Below, one piece after another: positions 15,056 to 23,882 of a stretch of 64,000 nt of DNA. Source of the stretch: Streptococcus infantis (GTDB lineage: Bacteria; Bacillota; Bacilli; Lactobacillales; Streptococcaceae). Within the stretch, counting starts at the first letter, position 1; each line of letters starts with the position of its first letter. A program made the translations under genes and the position numbers. Under the pieces are notes generated by a model. It searched no databases. It was not told where the DNA came from and worked only from the letters and a program-made list of their open reading frames with translations. The stretch is taken from NCBI RefSeq assembly GCF_000960085.1, contig NZ_JYGT01000010.1:248001-312000 (forward strand), given 5' to 3'.

Positions 15056-15874
15056 ATGCTAGGAGCAATAGTTGGAGATATTGTTGGTTCTGTTTATGAA
15101 TGGGACAACATTAAAACGAAAGACTTCCCTTTATTTCGTGAGGATTGTTTTTTCACTGATGATACGGTTATGACCTGTGCTGTTGCAGAAGCCGTTATGA
15201 ATGGCGGTAAGAAGGATGACTTTATTGATCCCATGAAAAAATATGGTAGGATGTATCCCGATGCAGGTTACGGTGTAAGATTTGATACGTGGATTCATAG
15301 TGATAACCGTGAACCTTACAATAGTTTTGGAAATGGTTCTGCGATGCGCGTTTCTCCGTGTGCTTTGGTGATGGATGCCACAACAGACGAGTTGCCGTCT
15401 GAGGTGAAACGTCTGGCGCAACTTTCTGCAGAGGTGACGCATAACCATCCAGAAGGAATCAAAGGAGCAATGGCTACAGTGGATGCTATTTACATGTGCC
15501 GTTATTTCTTTGGTGATGATAGTAGCGATAACCCTGAGGAGCTTAAAAGACGCATCAAGGAACACATCGAGAAAGAGTATGGATATGACCTTTCTAAAAC
15601 GCTAGATGAAATTCGTCCTACGTATCGATTCAATGAAACGTGTCAGGATACCGTTCCTCAGGCCATCGTTGCCTTTCTAGAAAGTACAGATTTTGAAGAC
15701 GCGATTCGAAATGCGATTTCTCTTGGTGGAGACAGCGATACTCTTGCTGCAATCACAGGAAGTATCGCCGAGGCAGCTTATGGAATTCCTCAGTGGATCA
15801 AAGACAAGGCCTTTAGCTATCTAGATGAGCCTTTGAAAGAGGTGCTTAGACGATGGGAAAAGGAAGTTGGCTGA
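15056..15874 (+). CDS. ADP-ribosylglycohydrolase family protein
   Basis: A 272-residue protein of the DraG/ARH family, enzymes that remove ADP-ribose from proteins or nucleic acids, or act on O-acetyl-ADP-ribose. The N-terminal GAIVGDIVGS, the metal-binding FTDDTVMT (near residue 33) and the C-terminal SLGGDSDTLAAITG (near 222) are the diagnostic sites, and all expected acidic residues are present. AAGGAGG lies 6 nt before the ATG. No ADP-ribosyltransferase gene is visible nearby. The pairing with the hydrolase gene suggests a shared small-molecule or repair task, which is inference. Confidence 0.9.
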   Translation: MLGAIVGDIVGSVYEWDNIKTKDFPLFREDCFFTDDTVMTCAVAEAVMNGGKKDDFIDPMKKYGRMYPDAGYGVRFDTWIHSDNREPYNSFGNGSAMRVSPCALVMDATTDELPSEVKRLAQLSAEVTHNHPEGIKGAMATVDAIYMCRYFFGDDSSDNPEELKRRIKEHIEKEYGYDLSKTLDEIRPTYRFNETCQDTVPQAIVAFLESTDFEDAIRNAISLGGDSDTLAAITGSIAEAAYGIPQWIKDKAFSYLDEPLKEVLRRWEKEVG

Positions 15875-15940
15875 ATTTATAGAAAAAAGGCTATTGCTCG
15901 ATAATAGTTAAATTTCCCAGATCAGATGGAGGTAAACCGA

Positions 15941-16726
15941 GTGATTCAACTTAACCGTTTTAAAAAAGTAAATGGAAATTGTTTAATTAACAATCATAAA
16001 CAATCCTATAAGAGTTTTGAAAATATAGATACTAATGTGGGCACTTTAATCGGCAGCTATCAATCTCAGAAAAATAACTTAACTTGGTTTGCTTATCGAA
16101 AAAGTAGCCATGAAATTCGGATTGAAGTGAGAGACGAACAGAATTTTCAAAGTTACTATTTAGATTTGGAAGATAGCTTTCTTGATTCTGAAGTAACTTT
16201 TAAGGGCTTCTCTGATAATAGAATCATCGTTTCATTGACAGCGGGACAGGATGGTTCACAGGACTTTTGCCTTGAATTTTTGAATCATGAGCTAAATGTG
16301 AGACATAAATTTCCACGAAATTTGGCGTTTGTTTTTTCGACTGACGAGGAGAGTTCATTGTTGGTAAATTTTTACTCGACTGAATTTTATATAATATCAA
16401 ATCATGATTTCCAAATAAAATTTAGTCAAAGATTTCCTGTATTTGAACAGGACGAGGTATCAAACGTATGGAAGATTAACAATTCCTATGGTGTATTCTC
16501 TACAACGGAAGAAAGATGGTTTGTGTTTCATTTAAAGACATTGGAACTCGTTGATGAAATGATACTAGAAAAATGCCATGGAGAATACTCTGGGGTAGAC
16601 ACACTGTTTCAGACAAGCAATCAATTAATATTTAGATGCTATCAATACAATGAAGGAACAAAAAAAGTTGAATACATGAGTGTGGAAAAGAAAGATTTAG
16701 AGAGTATGATTGAACAATTACGCTAA
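15941..16726 (+). CDS. Hypothetical protein
   Basis: A GTG start at 15941 is preferred, since GGAGG lies 8 nt upstream; an ATG at 15926 would put the ribosome site inside the gene. The 261-residue product is rich in beta strands and aromatic residues, with no membrane segment or signal peptide, and may form a propeller-like repeat structure (alternating strand segments such as NLTWFAYRKS and ERWFVFHLK). I recognise no family. It ends 22 nt before the second copy of the broken short ORF. Confidence 0.65.
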   Translation: MIQLNRFKKVNGNCLINNHKQSYKSFENIDTNVGTLIGSYQSQKNNLTWFAYRKSSHEIRIEVRDEQNFQSYYLDLEDSFLDSEVTFKGFSDNRIIVSLTAGQDGSQDFCLEFLNHELNVRHKFPRNLAFVFSTDEESSLLVNFYSTEFYIISNHDFQIKFSQRFPVFEQDEVSNVWKINNSYGVFSTTEERWFVFHLKTLELVDEMILEKCHGEYSGVDTLFQTSNQLIFRCYQYNEGTKKVEYMSVEKKDLESMIEQLR

Positions 16727-16748
16727 GGAAAGTTTAGGAGGGTTATCG

Positions 16749-16928
16749 ATGTATTTATTGGAATTGTATCAAAATTCTTCCTATGAAGATCTAGTTGCAT
16801 TTGGTTCCTTAAAAGAAGGAAAAGAATTTATATCCAAAATAACTGGATAAACTCTAGAAAATGAAGATGATTTTGTTCAAGGTAATAAAGAAGAAATAAC
16901 GAAGATTTATATGAAAGGTTTAGAGTAA
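16749..16928 (+). pseudogene. Short ORF upstream of nucleotidyltransferase copy 2, nonsense mutation
   Basis: The most complete copy of this ORF: ATG with GGAGGG upstream, encoding MYLLELYQNSSYEDLVAFGS and so on. Codon 34 is TAA (16848-16850) where copies 1 and 3 have TAT. The frame then continues to a stop at 16926-16928, 2 nt before the nucleotidyltransferase ATG. If intact it would be 59 residues. It could be an antitoxin-like or regulatory partner, but all three copies in the window are broken. Confidence 0.65.
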
Positions 16929-16930
16929 AC

Positions 16931-17422
16931 ATGAGTCTCTTATTTGAAGAATTTAAAACCATTTGTTTCCATTTAAATCGAGTCGGAATTACACCGACAC
17001 TGATGGGGTCTTTGGGATTGGAGTTTAGAACGAAAGAAAATTGGGGGCCGTCTGACATTGACATTCATGTGCCTGGTGACACTAGAGGTTGGGAAGCACC
17101 TGATCATCTCAGAATTTATGACTGGGACAAGATAATGAAAGTGATGAAAGACTTAGGCTACGTCTTAATAGATATTCATGAGCATGAATTCCAAAAGGAT
17201 AGAGTGAGTGTTGAATTTGGAAGTATCGATTCCTTACTTGATTTTGCAGGAGTTTCGGAATCGGATATAGAGCTTATTCACATTGAAGGCATCACTTTTC
17301 GTCTTCCAAGTCTGGAGCAGTATCTAAATATTTACAAAGCTTCTTCTCAAGACTCCTATCGAAATGAACAAAATAACAATAAGGATTTTAAAAAGATCGA
17401 GTGGCTGGAAAAACATTTGTAA
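16931..17422 (+). CDS. Nucleotidyltransferase-fold protein, copy 2
   Basis: 163 residues, differing from copy 1 at only a handful of positions (for example a proline at residue 40, Thr at 51, Phe-Gln for Leu-Lys near 87, Leu at 103). The GS...DID active-site motif is unchanged. The gene has the same 2-nt spacing to the preceding broken ORF. Very high nucleotide identity among copies indicates recent duplication or gene conversion. Confidence 0.65.
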   Translation: MSLLFEEFKTICFHLNRVGITPTLMGSLGLEFRTKENWGPSDIDIHVPGDTRGWEAPDHLRIYDWDKIMKVMKDLGYVLIDIHEHEFQKDRVSVEFGSIDSLLDFAGVSESDIELIHIEGITFRLPSLEQYLNIYKASSQDSYRNEQNNNKDFKKIEWLEKHL

Positions 17423-17542
17423 ATTATCATATGAAAAGTAGTAAGTTGTAAGACTGACTGCTATGTTATTTTTATTGGTTATTTAATTTATACTATATTG
17501 GCTAGTAATAGAATTAGTAAGGAAACAACATTTAAATTTTAG
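17423..17542 (+). repeat. Tail of repeated unit 2 with CPBP-end copy
   Basis: The same post-gene segment as at 13976 and 18754, including the 65-bp CPBP-tail copy. It stops at about 17542, where a new gene begins. Confidence 0.7.
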
Positions 17543-17558
17543 AAAAGGAAGTATTGTC

Positions 17559-17969
17559 ATGGGAATATTCGATGATTTTGAGTACAAAGAAAACTACCAA
17601 AATGAAGAAAAAGTAATTGAAGTACTTAAAAAGATTTTAAGAGCAATTCATCTAAATAACTATAATGATATTATGGATTGTGTTGATGGTTCAGAAGTTG
17701 ATGATGTAAGAGAGTTACTTGAATATATTGACGATTCATTACAATTAAATGATTTTGATAAAATTGATGAATATGGTGTAGAATGTAATTTTCATCCGAA
17801 TTATGAGTATTCTCAACTACAAGTTTATGAATTTAATGATCAAACTGGCTTTGTTGTTGAATATCAGATGACCTCCGAATCTGAATTAGTAGATTTAACC
17901 CTACAATTAGAATTTTTATACAATAATGATGGTTACAAAATAACTTCTATAGATGTAGATCCTGGATAA
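17559..17969 (+). CDS. Hypothetical acidic protein
   Basis: A 136-residue, strongly acidic cytosolic protein with AAAGG before the ATG. The first half is helical (EKVIEVLKKILRAIHLNNYN), the second half a run of beta strands ending YKITSIDVDPG. The size, acidity and layout recall immunity proteins or cone-shaped NTF2-like folds, but no family is recognised. It lies between the second and third repeated units. Confidence 0.6.
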   Translation: MGIFDDFEYKENYQNEEKVIEVLKKILRAIHLNNYNDIMDCVDGSEVDDVRELLEYIDDSLQLNDFDKIDEYGVECNFHPNYEYSQLQVYEFNDQTGFVVEYQMTSESELVDLTLQLEFLYNNDGYKITSIDVDPG

Positions 17970-18079
17970 ACCAAACTTAATTATCTTCGTTATATGATAA
18001 ATGCGTATATTAAGGATAGATAATTTGATTGTAAGTTGCTTAAAACATCGGTTAGTTTTCAAATATTGAGAGATTAAAG

Positions 18080-18259
18080 ATGTATCTATTGGAATTGTAT
18101 CAAAATTATTATTTTAAAAATTTAGTCGCTTTTGATTCTTTAGAAGAAGGGAAAGCCTTTGTATCTAAAATAACTGGATATACTCTAGAAAATGAAAATG
18201 ATTTTGATCAAGGTAATAAAGTAGAAATAACGAACATTTAGATGAAAGGTTTAGAGTAA
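18080..18259 (+). pseudogene. Short ORF upstream of nucleotidyltransferase copy 3, nonsense mutation
   Basis: A diverged copy (MYLLELYQNYYFKNLVAFDS ...) that keeps TAT at codon 34 but has TAG at 18239-18241 (codon 54), where the other copies read TAT. No good ribosome site precedes its ATG. The original stop lies at 18257-18259. Confidence 0.65.
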
Positions 18260-18261
18260 AC

Positions 18262-18753
18262 ATGAGTCTCTTATTTGAAGAATTTAAAACCATTTGTTTC
18301 CATTTAAATCGAGTCGGAATTACACCGACACTGATGGGTTCTTTGGGATTGGAGTTTAGATCGAAAGAAAATTGGGTGCCGTCTGACATTGACATTCATG
18401 TACCTGGTGACCCAAGAGGTTGGGAAGCACCTGACCATCTCAGAATTTATGACTGGGACAAGATAATGAAAGTGATGAAAGACTTAGGCTACGTCTTAAT
18501 AGATATTCATGAGCATGAATTCCAAAAGGATAGAGAGAGTGTTGAATTTGGAAGTATCGATTCCTTACTTGATTTTGCAGGAGTTTCGGAATCGGATATA
18601 GAGCTTATTCACATTGAAGGCATCACTTTTCGTCTTCCAAGTCTGGAGCAGTATCTAAGTATTTACAAAGCTTCTTCTCAAGACTCCTATCGAAATGAAC
18701 AAAATAACAATAAGGATTTTAAAAAAATCGAGTGGCTGGAAAAACATTTGTAA
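18262..18753 (+). CDS. Nucleotidyltransferase-fold protein, copy 3
   Basis: 163 residues, again nearly identical to copies 1 and 2; differences include Ser at residue 34, Val-Pro at 39-40 and Glu at 92. GS, DID and VEF motifs are kept. All three coding copies remain open while their leader ORFs are broken, which points to selection for the nucleotidyltransferase or to very recent duplication. Confidence 0.65.
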   Translation: MSLLFEEFKTICFHLNRVGITPTLMGSLGLEFRSKENWVPSDIDIHVPGDPRGWEAPDHLRIYDWDKIMKVMKDLGYVLIDIHEHEFQKDRESVEFGSIDSLLDFAGVSESDIELIHIEGITFRLPSLEQYLSIYKASSQDSYRNEQNNNKDFKKIEWLEKHL

Positions 18754-18900
18754 ATTATCATATGAAAAGTAGTAAGTTGTAAGACTGGCTGCTATGTTAT
18801 TTTTATTGGTTATTTGATTTATACGATATTGGCTAGTAATAGAATTAGTAAGGAAACAACATTTAAATTTTAGATCAGCTTATCCATTATTGAAAGTAAC
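18754..18900 (+). repeat. Tail of repeated unit 3 with CPBP-end copy
   Basis: Matches 13976-14123 to the end of the alignment, including the CPBP-tail copy. From 18901 to 18993 no gene is seen. Confidence 0.7.
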
Positions 18901-18993
18901 GAATTTTAATTAGATGATTAATGTTAGAGAATTATCAATTGTAATTTTAAGTGGAGTTATGGATGCCGTTTCTTTTGAGAGTGATGATAATCT

Positions 18994-19098
18994 TTCCGTT
19001 CCACAGTATCATTTTAAAATGATTTTCATTGCCTTTTGTTTATTAGTATAAAAGCAGAATATTACCACACGTGGAGTGTGTAAATTTATTAGTGAAAC
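18994..19098 (+). repeat. Second copy of the umuC-edge repeat
   Basis: A degenerate direct copy of 12386-12490, beginning with the exact 19-base umuC-derived segment TTCCGTTCCACAGTATCAT. It shows that an end of a Mega- or Tn5252-type SOS segment was once joined here too. The gap from 18754 to 19178 contains only this and the unit tail. Confidence 0.65.
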
Positions 19099-19178
19099 AT
19101 AGTTAATCCTCAAACTAAAGAAACTAAAACTCCATTATTTAGAAATGAAAACCTAAACTGTTTTAAGGAGCTAAAATA

Positions 19179-19796
19179 TTGATAGAAAGCAGACCTGAGT
19201 TTGATAAAGTCACATCCTTTGATGAATTTAATAAATATTACTGGTATCGTGATGAACTTTCACAGATATGCAAGTCATTAGGGCTTGAATATAGAGGTAC
19301 AAAACAAGAACTCAATGATATTATTGAGCAGTACTTCAAGGGAAACTTGATTAAAAAACCATCAGTAAAAAGAAATAAGAAACGAGTAGAAGTCGTTACC
19401 TTAGATACGCCCTTACTTGAATGTAGATTTGCCTTTAATGCACACTTTAGAGAATATTTCTCTACTTTAACAGGTGTTTCGCCCTTTAAATTTACTGCTG
19501 ATATGGCCACTGCCTGGAGAAAAGTAAAAAGGGAACATGATTTGAGTTTTACAATCCAAGACATGCTAAAAGTTTATTATGGAGATTCAGATTATGCCAA
19601 GTATGACCATTCGGTTTGTCAATGGAATCAATTTTTAAAGGATTTCTGTGTAGACGAAAATAGTGCCAACTACTTGAATAAACTAAAAGTAGCTTCTATT
19701 CTTTGGAAAGAAGTTAGAAATTCAAGTAATGAAAAAATTTATTCAAAGAATCTTTTAACTAAATATGCAGATAAAATAAACGAGTATGGTGAGTAG
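19179..19796 (+). CDS. SAP-domain protein (DUF6434-like)
   Basis: Starts with TTG at 19179, with AAGGAG 8 nt upstream; 205 residues. Residues about 22-52 (YRDELSQICKSLGLEYRGTK and following) form a SAP-type helix-extension-helix DNA-binding motif, preceded by a short N-terminal segment with FDEFNKYYWY, as in DUF6434 proteins. The C-terminal part is helical and includes ATAWRKVKREHDLSFTIQDM. Probably a nucleic-acid binding protein; its target is unknown. Confidence 0.7.
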   Translation: MIESRPEFDKVTSFDEFNKYYWYRDELSQICKSLGLEYRGTKQELNDIIEQYFKGNLIKKPSVKRNKKRVEVVTLDTPLLECRFAFNAHFREYFSTLTGVSPFKFTADMATAWRKVKREHDLSFTIQDMLKVYYGDSDYAKYDHSVCQWNQFLKDFCVDENSANYLNKLKVASILWKEVRNSSNEKIYSKNLLTKYADKINEYGE

Positions 19797-19911
19797 GATA
19801 TTATTTATTTGCTTAATAAACAATTTAAAAAAGCCAATACAAAAAAAGTAAAACAAATAAGGTCTTTGATATAAGAATTAATTTAACTCTGATAAGATTT
19901 GAAAGGTGATT

Positions 19912-20574
19912 ATGAAAGTAAAATTTAAAGAAACGAATAAGTTTTTTTTCAAAATAGTAGAAGTAGAGGGAGAAAAGTATATTCTAGATTTGACGACCGT
20001 TAGCCCCAAATCCTATTTCTGGGGTTCTATTCCTGATGAGATTACTGCAAAAATGCAAAAGTTAGATAAAAGAGATACGCGTTTTGAAAGTGTGGCTCCA
20101 ACTATGAGTAAATCGATTGGGGTTGCAATTGGTACAGCAATAGGGGGTTCTGGCTATCGTCTAGTGACGAATTTTTTTAGAAACAATGGGATTAGTCACA
20201 ACCTTCCTTTAAAGATAGGCTTATATGGCCTGTTCATCTTCCTAGCTTATCTTGTTTTCTGGTTCATTGCCATAAGAGCTCGTCATAGTGTCCAAAAAAG
20301 ACTTGAGAATAAAGTTTCAAACTATCAAATAACCTTTAAACCAGTAGGAAATAAACGTCAATTAAAACATTACAAACTTCTTCCTTTTATCCTTGTTCCG
20401 ACTCTTGGATGTTTTGCATTCTATCTATATACTGTTAATGGAACAGAGGGAGCCTTACTTGTTATTAATAGTATTCTATTGTTGGGATTCTTTACAGTGA
20501 TTTTAGGCATGTCACCACTCCGAGAAAGTGTCGAAAAGCAAGAGATTATTTTTGAAAAAATCGAGCAGTTATAA
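19912..20574 (+). CDS. DUF443-like membrane protein
   Basis: 220 residues from ATG 19912; an in-frame GTG at 19906 is possible. A soluble beta-rich N-terminus (about 75 residues) is followed by four to five hydrophobic helices, the arrangement of the DUF443 tandem-five-TM family of Firmicutes. The family is uncharacterised; members often occur in arrays near secretion or toxin loci. It is a single gene here, followed by two other membrane genes. Confidence 0.65.
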   Translation: MKVKFKETNKFFFKIVEVEGEKYILDLTTVSPKSYFWGSIPDEITAKMQKLDKRDTRFESVAPTMSKSIGVAIGTAIGGSGYRLVTNFFRNNGISHNLPLKIGLYGLFIFLAYLVFWFIAIRARHSVQKRLENKVSNYQITFKPVGNKRQLKHYKLLPFILVPTLGCFAFYLYTVNGTEGALLVINSILLLGFFTVILGMSPLRESVEKQEIIFEKIEQL

Positions 20575-20740
20575 GTTAAGATGAAAGCTATTTTATGATC
20601 CTCTTTTGCAGGTCACATTGGGTTATTTTATCAGAAAAAATTATGTAATAGCGAAGAAAGTGTTTATGTTGCTCAATAACTCATTTAAGGTTCAGAACTT
20701 CTCTCGTAATGACATTTTATAATTTAGAAAAGGTGTAAAA

Positions 20741-21502
20741 ATGAATTATTTAGAAATACGCAAGAAATATGGATTTTATAGAAAAGTCGTGATTGTTTTG
20801 GCTGTTCTTCTCATTCTTTCTGTAGCTTGGATGGTGAAAGATAGGACTATTCAAACCCTTTGTATTTTATTCATAAATGCACTCTTATTTCTTTTCATTG
20901 CACTAATCAGAAGAGGGTATGTAAGGAGTGGTACTAAGTTACTGTATATGGACTTAGATTTACCATCTTGGAAGCAATACATTGAATTGAAGAAAGATGC
21001 AAAAAGAGCTATTATAAAAATGGATGTGACACTAACATCTGTTGGGTATTCCTATATGATTGGTGATTTCGATGCTGCCATTAAGGAGGCTTCTGAAGCA
21101 ATGACTGATCAAAAACTGAAGCTGAAATATAGGGATTTTTTAGAAAGTTATCTTATTCGTTCGACAGTTCTTGCAAATCCTAACCTGACCAGGGACCAGC
21201 TTAATCTTATGCTAAACAAAATGTCCATCTCAGATTCCTCTCTAGCCGAGAAAACAAAAAGCGTGAGTATCGCACTTTACGATTTAACAATTGCTCATCA
21301 ATCCAATGATTACTTTGAAGACTTGGAAAACGAATTTAAATATCAACAATTGGAAATCACTTACTATCAAGCTTTGAACTCTGAATTAAAAGGAGATATG
21401 ACTAGGGCGAATGAATTGTTTAGAATACTCGCTCAAGAAGATGAACAGCTCTATATCGTCCAGAAGTCTAAAGGATTTTTAAATAGTGAATCTATTAATT
21501 AG
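20741..21502 (+). CDS. Hypothetical protein with two N-terminal membrane helices
   Basis: 253 residues. Two hydrophobic helices at about 14-32 and 38-57 anchor the protein; the remainder is a cytosolic alpha-helical domain with a tetratricopeptide-like look (YMIGDFDAAIKEASEAM, then NSELKGDMTRANELFRIL). GAAAAGG precedes the ATG. I cannot assign a family. A small membrane gene follows within 30 nt, suggesting an operon. Confidence 0.65.
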   Translation: MNYLEIRKKYGFYRKVVIVLAVLLILSVAWMVKDRTIQTLCILFINALLFLFIALIRRGYVRSGTKLLYMDLDLPSWKQYIELKKDAKRAIIKMDVTLTSVGYSYMIGDFDAAIKEASEAMTDQKLKLKYRDFLESYLIRSTVLANPNLTRDQLNLMLNKMSISDSSLAEKTKSVSIALYDLTIAHQSNDYFEDLENEFKYQQLEITYYQALNSELKGDMTRANELFRILAQEDEQLYIVQKSKGFLNSESIN

Positions 21503-21531
21503 CAATGAATAAGTACAGAAAAGGATTGAAT

Positions 21532-21891
21532 ATGAAATCAAACAGTTTATTTTTTTTTAATGGAATTTTTGCTTTAACGTGCTCTCCCATTATTGCATTT
21601 GCATTTTTCTATAGATGGGAGATAAGATTTATCAATGGGGCTCTTCGTTTTGTTGATAAACCAGCATGGGCTTTTTCAGTAAATTTAATTAGTTTTATAT
21701 TTCTTGTTTGTTCTATACTTGCAATTTTCATTTATAGAAAAGAATCAAATGGTCGTAAGAAAAGCTTTTTGTTTCTTTTAGTTGCATCTATCACAGGTTT
21801 TATCCCCTTCCTTTCATTTTTTTCAGCAATTTTTGCTCTTATTGCTGGAATTTTATATCTGGTTGATTTTAATCGATTGGTAAAAGAATAA
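21532..21891 (+). CDS. Small membrane protein
   Basis: The start at 21532 (AAAGGA 7 nt upstream) is preferred over ATG 21505, giving 119 residues with four predicted membrane helices separated by short loops, the first near the N-terminus and the last ending in a DFNRLVKE tail. It has no recognisable domain. It probably shares a transcript with the upstream two-helix protein. Confidence 0.6.
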   Translation: MKSNSLFFFNGIFALTCSPIIAFAFFYRWEIRFINGALRFVDKPAWAFSVNLISFIFLVCSILAIFIYRKESNGRKKSFLFLLVASITGFIPFLSFFSAIFALIAGILYLVDFNRLVKE

Positions 21892-22063
21892 ACTAGAAGT
21901 TATTTATCATTTTCAGCATATCCAACCTTTTTTAGAACTGATTCTCTCAATCTCCAGTACGTCTGATTTCTATTTTCTGAGGTTTCATTTTATAATAGCA
22001 TTATATGTAATGACTGATGTAGTTACACTAACATTTCTATTTAAAAATTAAGGAGTATTATCA

Positions 22064-22945
22064 ATGAAAAAAGCAATGTTAATTATAAACCCTACCTCTG
22101 GTGGGGAAAAGGCTTTGGATTATAAGGTCAAGCTGGAGAATAAGGCCAAAGATTATTTTGAGCACGTGGAAACCAAAATTACTGAAAAAGCGCTGGATGC
22201 AACACACTTTGCTGAGGAAGCCTCTCGTGAGCAGTACGATGCAGTCCTTGTTTTTGGTGGGGATGGTACTGTTAATGAAGTAATCTCTGGCATCGCTGAG
22301 AAAGACTACATTCCGAAACTTGCGATTATTCCAGGAGGAACTGGAAATCTCATCACGAAACTATTAGAAATCGATCAAGATATTGATGGTGCCATTGACG
22401 AGCTTGATTTTAGTTCTACCAACAAGATTGATATCGGAAAATCAAATGGAAACTATTTCGGTTATATCTTTAGTATTGGCTCTTTGCCAGAAGCTATCCA
22501 CAACGTTGGGATAGAAGATAAAACAAAGTTTGGTATGCTCGCCTATGCGATTAATACCATGAAGTCTGTGGTTACAGATCAAGCATTTAACATTACAGTT
22601 GAGACTGAAAATGGAAATTACATTGGACCAGCCAGTCATGTTTTAGTTCTCCTCACCAATTATTTCGCTGACAAAAAGATCTTTGATGAAGACAAGGATG
22701 GTTATGCTAATATTTTGATTTTAAAAGATGACTCAATCCTTACTAAATTGTCGGTTATCCCTGACTTATTAAAGGGTGATGTTGTAGAAAATGATAATAT
22801 TGAGTATATAAAAGCTCGTCATATAAAAATTTCTTCAGATACTGAATTAGAAACGGATGTTGACGGCGACAAATCTGATAATTTACCAGTAGAAATCAAG
22901 GTTCTAGGGCAGCATATCGAAGTCTATTCTCAACCGAAGGAATAA
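22064..22945 (+). CDS. Diacylglycerol kinase family lipid kinase
   Basis: A 293-residue soluble lipid kinase of the DagK/YegS/BmrU family, which phosphorylates diacylglycerol or related lipids using ATP. N-terminal MLIINPTSGG, the nucleotide-binding VFGGDGTVNEV (near residue 64) and PGGTGNL (near 92) are intact, as is the C-terminal DVDGDK segment. GGAG lies before the ATG. The DUF4300 lipoprotein gene follows at 45 nt. Confidence 0.92.
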   Translation: MKKAMLIINPTSGGEKALDYKVKLENKAKDYFEHVETKITEKALDATHFAEEASREQYDAVLVFGGDGTVNEVISGIAEKDYIPKLAIIPGGTGNLITKLLEIDQDIDGAIDELDFSSTNKIDIGKSNGNYFGYIFSIGSLPEAIHNVGIEDKTKFGMLAYAINTMKSVVTDQAFNITVETENGNYIGPASHVLVLLTNYFADKKIFDEDKDGYANILILKDDSILTKLSVIPDLLKGDVVENDNIEYIKARHIKISSDTELETDVDGDKSDNLPVEIKVLGQHIEVYSQPKE

Positions 22946-22990
22946 TGATTCTCACTCTTAACAACAATTTTATTTAAAAAAGGAACGCCT

Positions 22991-23869
22991 ATGAAATATA
23001 AAAGATTAGCAGCTATTGGTCTTTGTTCAACGCTTCTTTTGACCTTAGTGGCTTGTAGTCAACCACAAAAGGCAAGCGATGCTACTTCGGAAAACTCAGT
23101 CACTCAATCACAGTCTAATCAGGTTTCTTGGAAAGCTACTTATAGCAATATGAACAGTAAACCAAGTGAAGAAGAAGTTCGAAAAGCCTTGGCTACTCAT
23201 TTGGATAAAGAAAGTGTGGATGAATTTTTCAATCTTGTCAATGACTACAATGAAACTGTTGGTTCAGTTGGTTTAACTGGAGATTTTTCTACATTTACAA
23301 AGACAGAATATGACGTAGAAAAGATTAGCAATCTTTGGACACCCAAAAAAGGTGATTTTGTCGGCACTAACTGTCGTATTAACAGTTATTGTTTATTGAA
23401 AAATTCAATCGAAATTCCTAAGTTAGAGAAAGATGATTCCCTATTGTTTGTCGATAATGATGCCATTGATAAAGGCGAGGTCTTTAGTGCAGATGACAAG
23501 GACGCTTTTGATATTCTATTTTCAAGAGTTAAAACCGAAGCAACAACTGATGTTAAGGTTCATGCTGCGAAGATGGAAAACTTCCTCTCTCAATTTAAGT
23601 TTAATGAACATGCAAGAATGTTGTCCGTAGTCGTCCATGATGACTTGGATGGGCAATCACTCTTTATCGGCCATGTGGGCATACTTGTGCCAAGCGAGGA
23701 TGGCTATCTCTTTGTTGAAAAGTTGACCTTTGAGGAACCTTATCAAGCCATTAAATTTGCGACCAAGGAAGATTGTTACAAATATCTAGATACAAAATAC
23801 GAAAACTATACAGGTGAAGGTCTAGCTAAGCCATTTATTATGGATAATAATAAGTGGGTTCAATTTTAA
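22991..23869 (+). CDS. DUF4300 family lipoprotein
   Basis: A 292-residue exported lipoprotein. A lysine-rich start and hydrophobic core lead to the lipobox LVAC, with Cys at residue 22, followed by a serine/glutamine-rich linker. The mature domain carries the DUF4300 features NCRINSYCLL and FIGHVGILVPSEDGYLFVEK. Such proteins are common surface lipoproteins in oral streptococci; their function is unknown. AAAGGAA lies before the ATG. Confidence 0.85.
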   Translation: MKYKRLAAIGLCSTLLLTLVACSQPQKASDATSENSVTQSQSNQVSWKATYSNMNSKPSEEEVRKALATHLDKESVDEFFNLVNDYNETVGSVGLTGDFSTFTKTEYDVEKISNLWTPKKGDFVGTNCRINSYCLLKNSIEIPKLEKDDSLLFVDNDAIDKGEVFSADDKDAFDILFSRVKTEATTDVKVHAAKMENFLSQFKFNEHARMLSVVVHDDLDGQSLFIGHVGILVPSEDGYLFVEKLTFEEPYQAIKFATKEDCYKYLDTKYENYTGEGLAKPFIMDNNKWVQF

Positions 23870-23882
23870 GGGAGTAGACATT

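Noticed and set aside
15131-15565. A 144-codon reverse-strand frame inside the ADP-ribosylglycohydrolase gene
   Set aside because: It lies wholly within a well-conserved gene on the other strand, has no ribosome site, and its translation shows no domain-like pattern.
13371-18900. CRISPR array
   Set aside because: The repeats are long (hundreds of bp), only three in number, contain genes, and lack short regularly spaced units. No cas genes are visible in the window.
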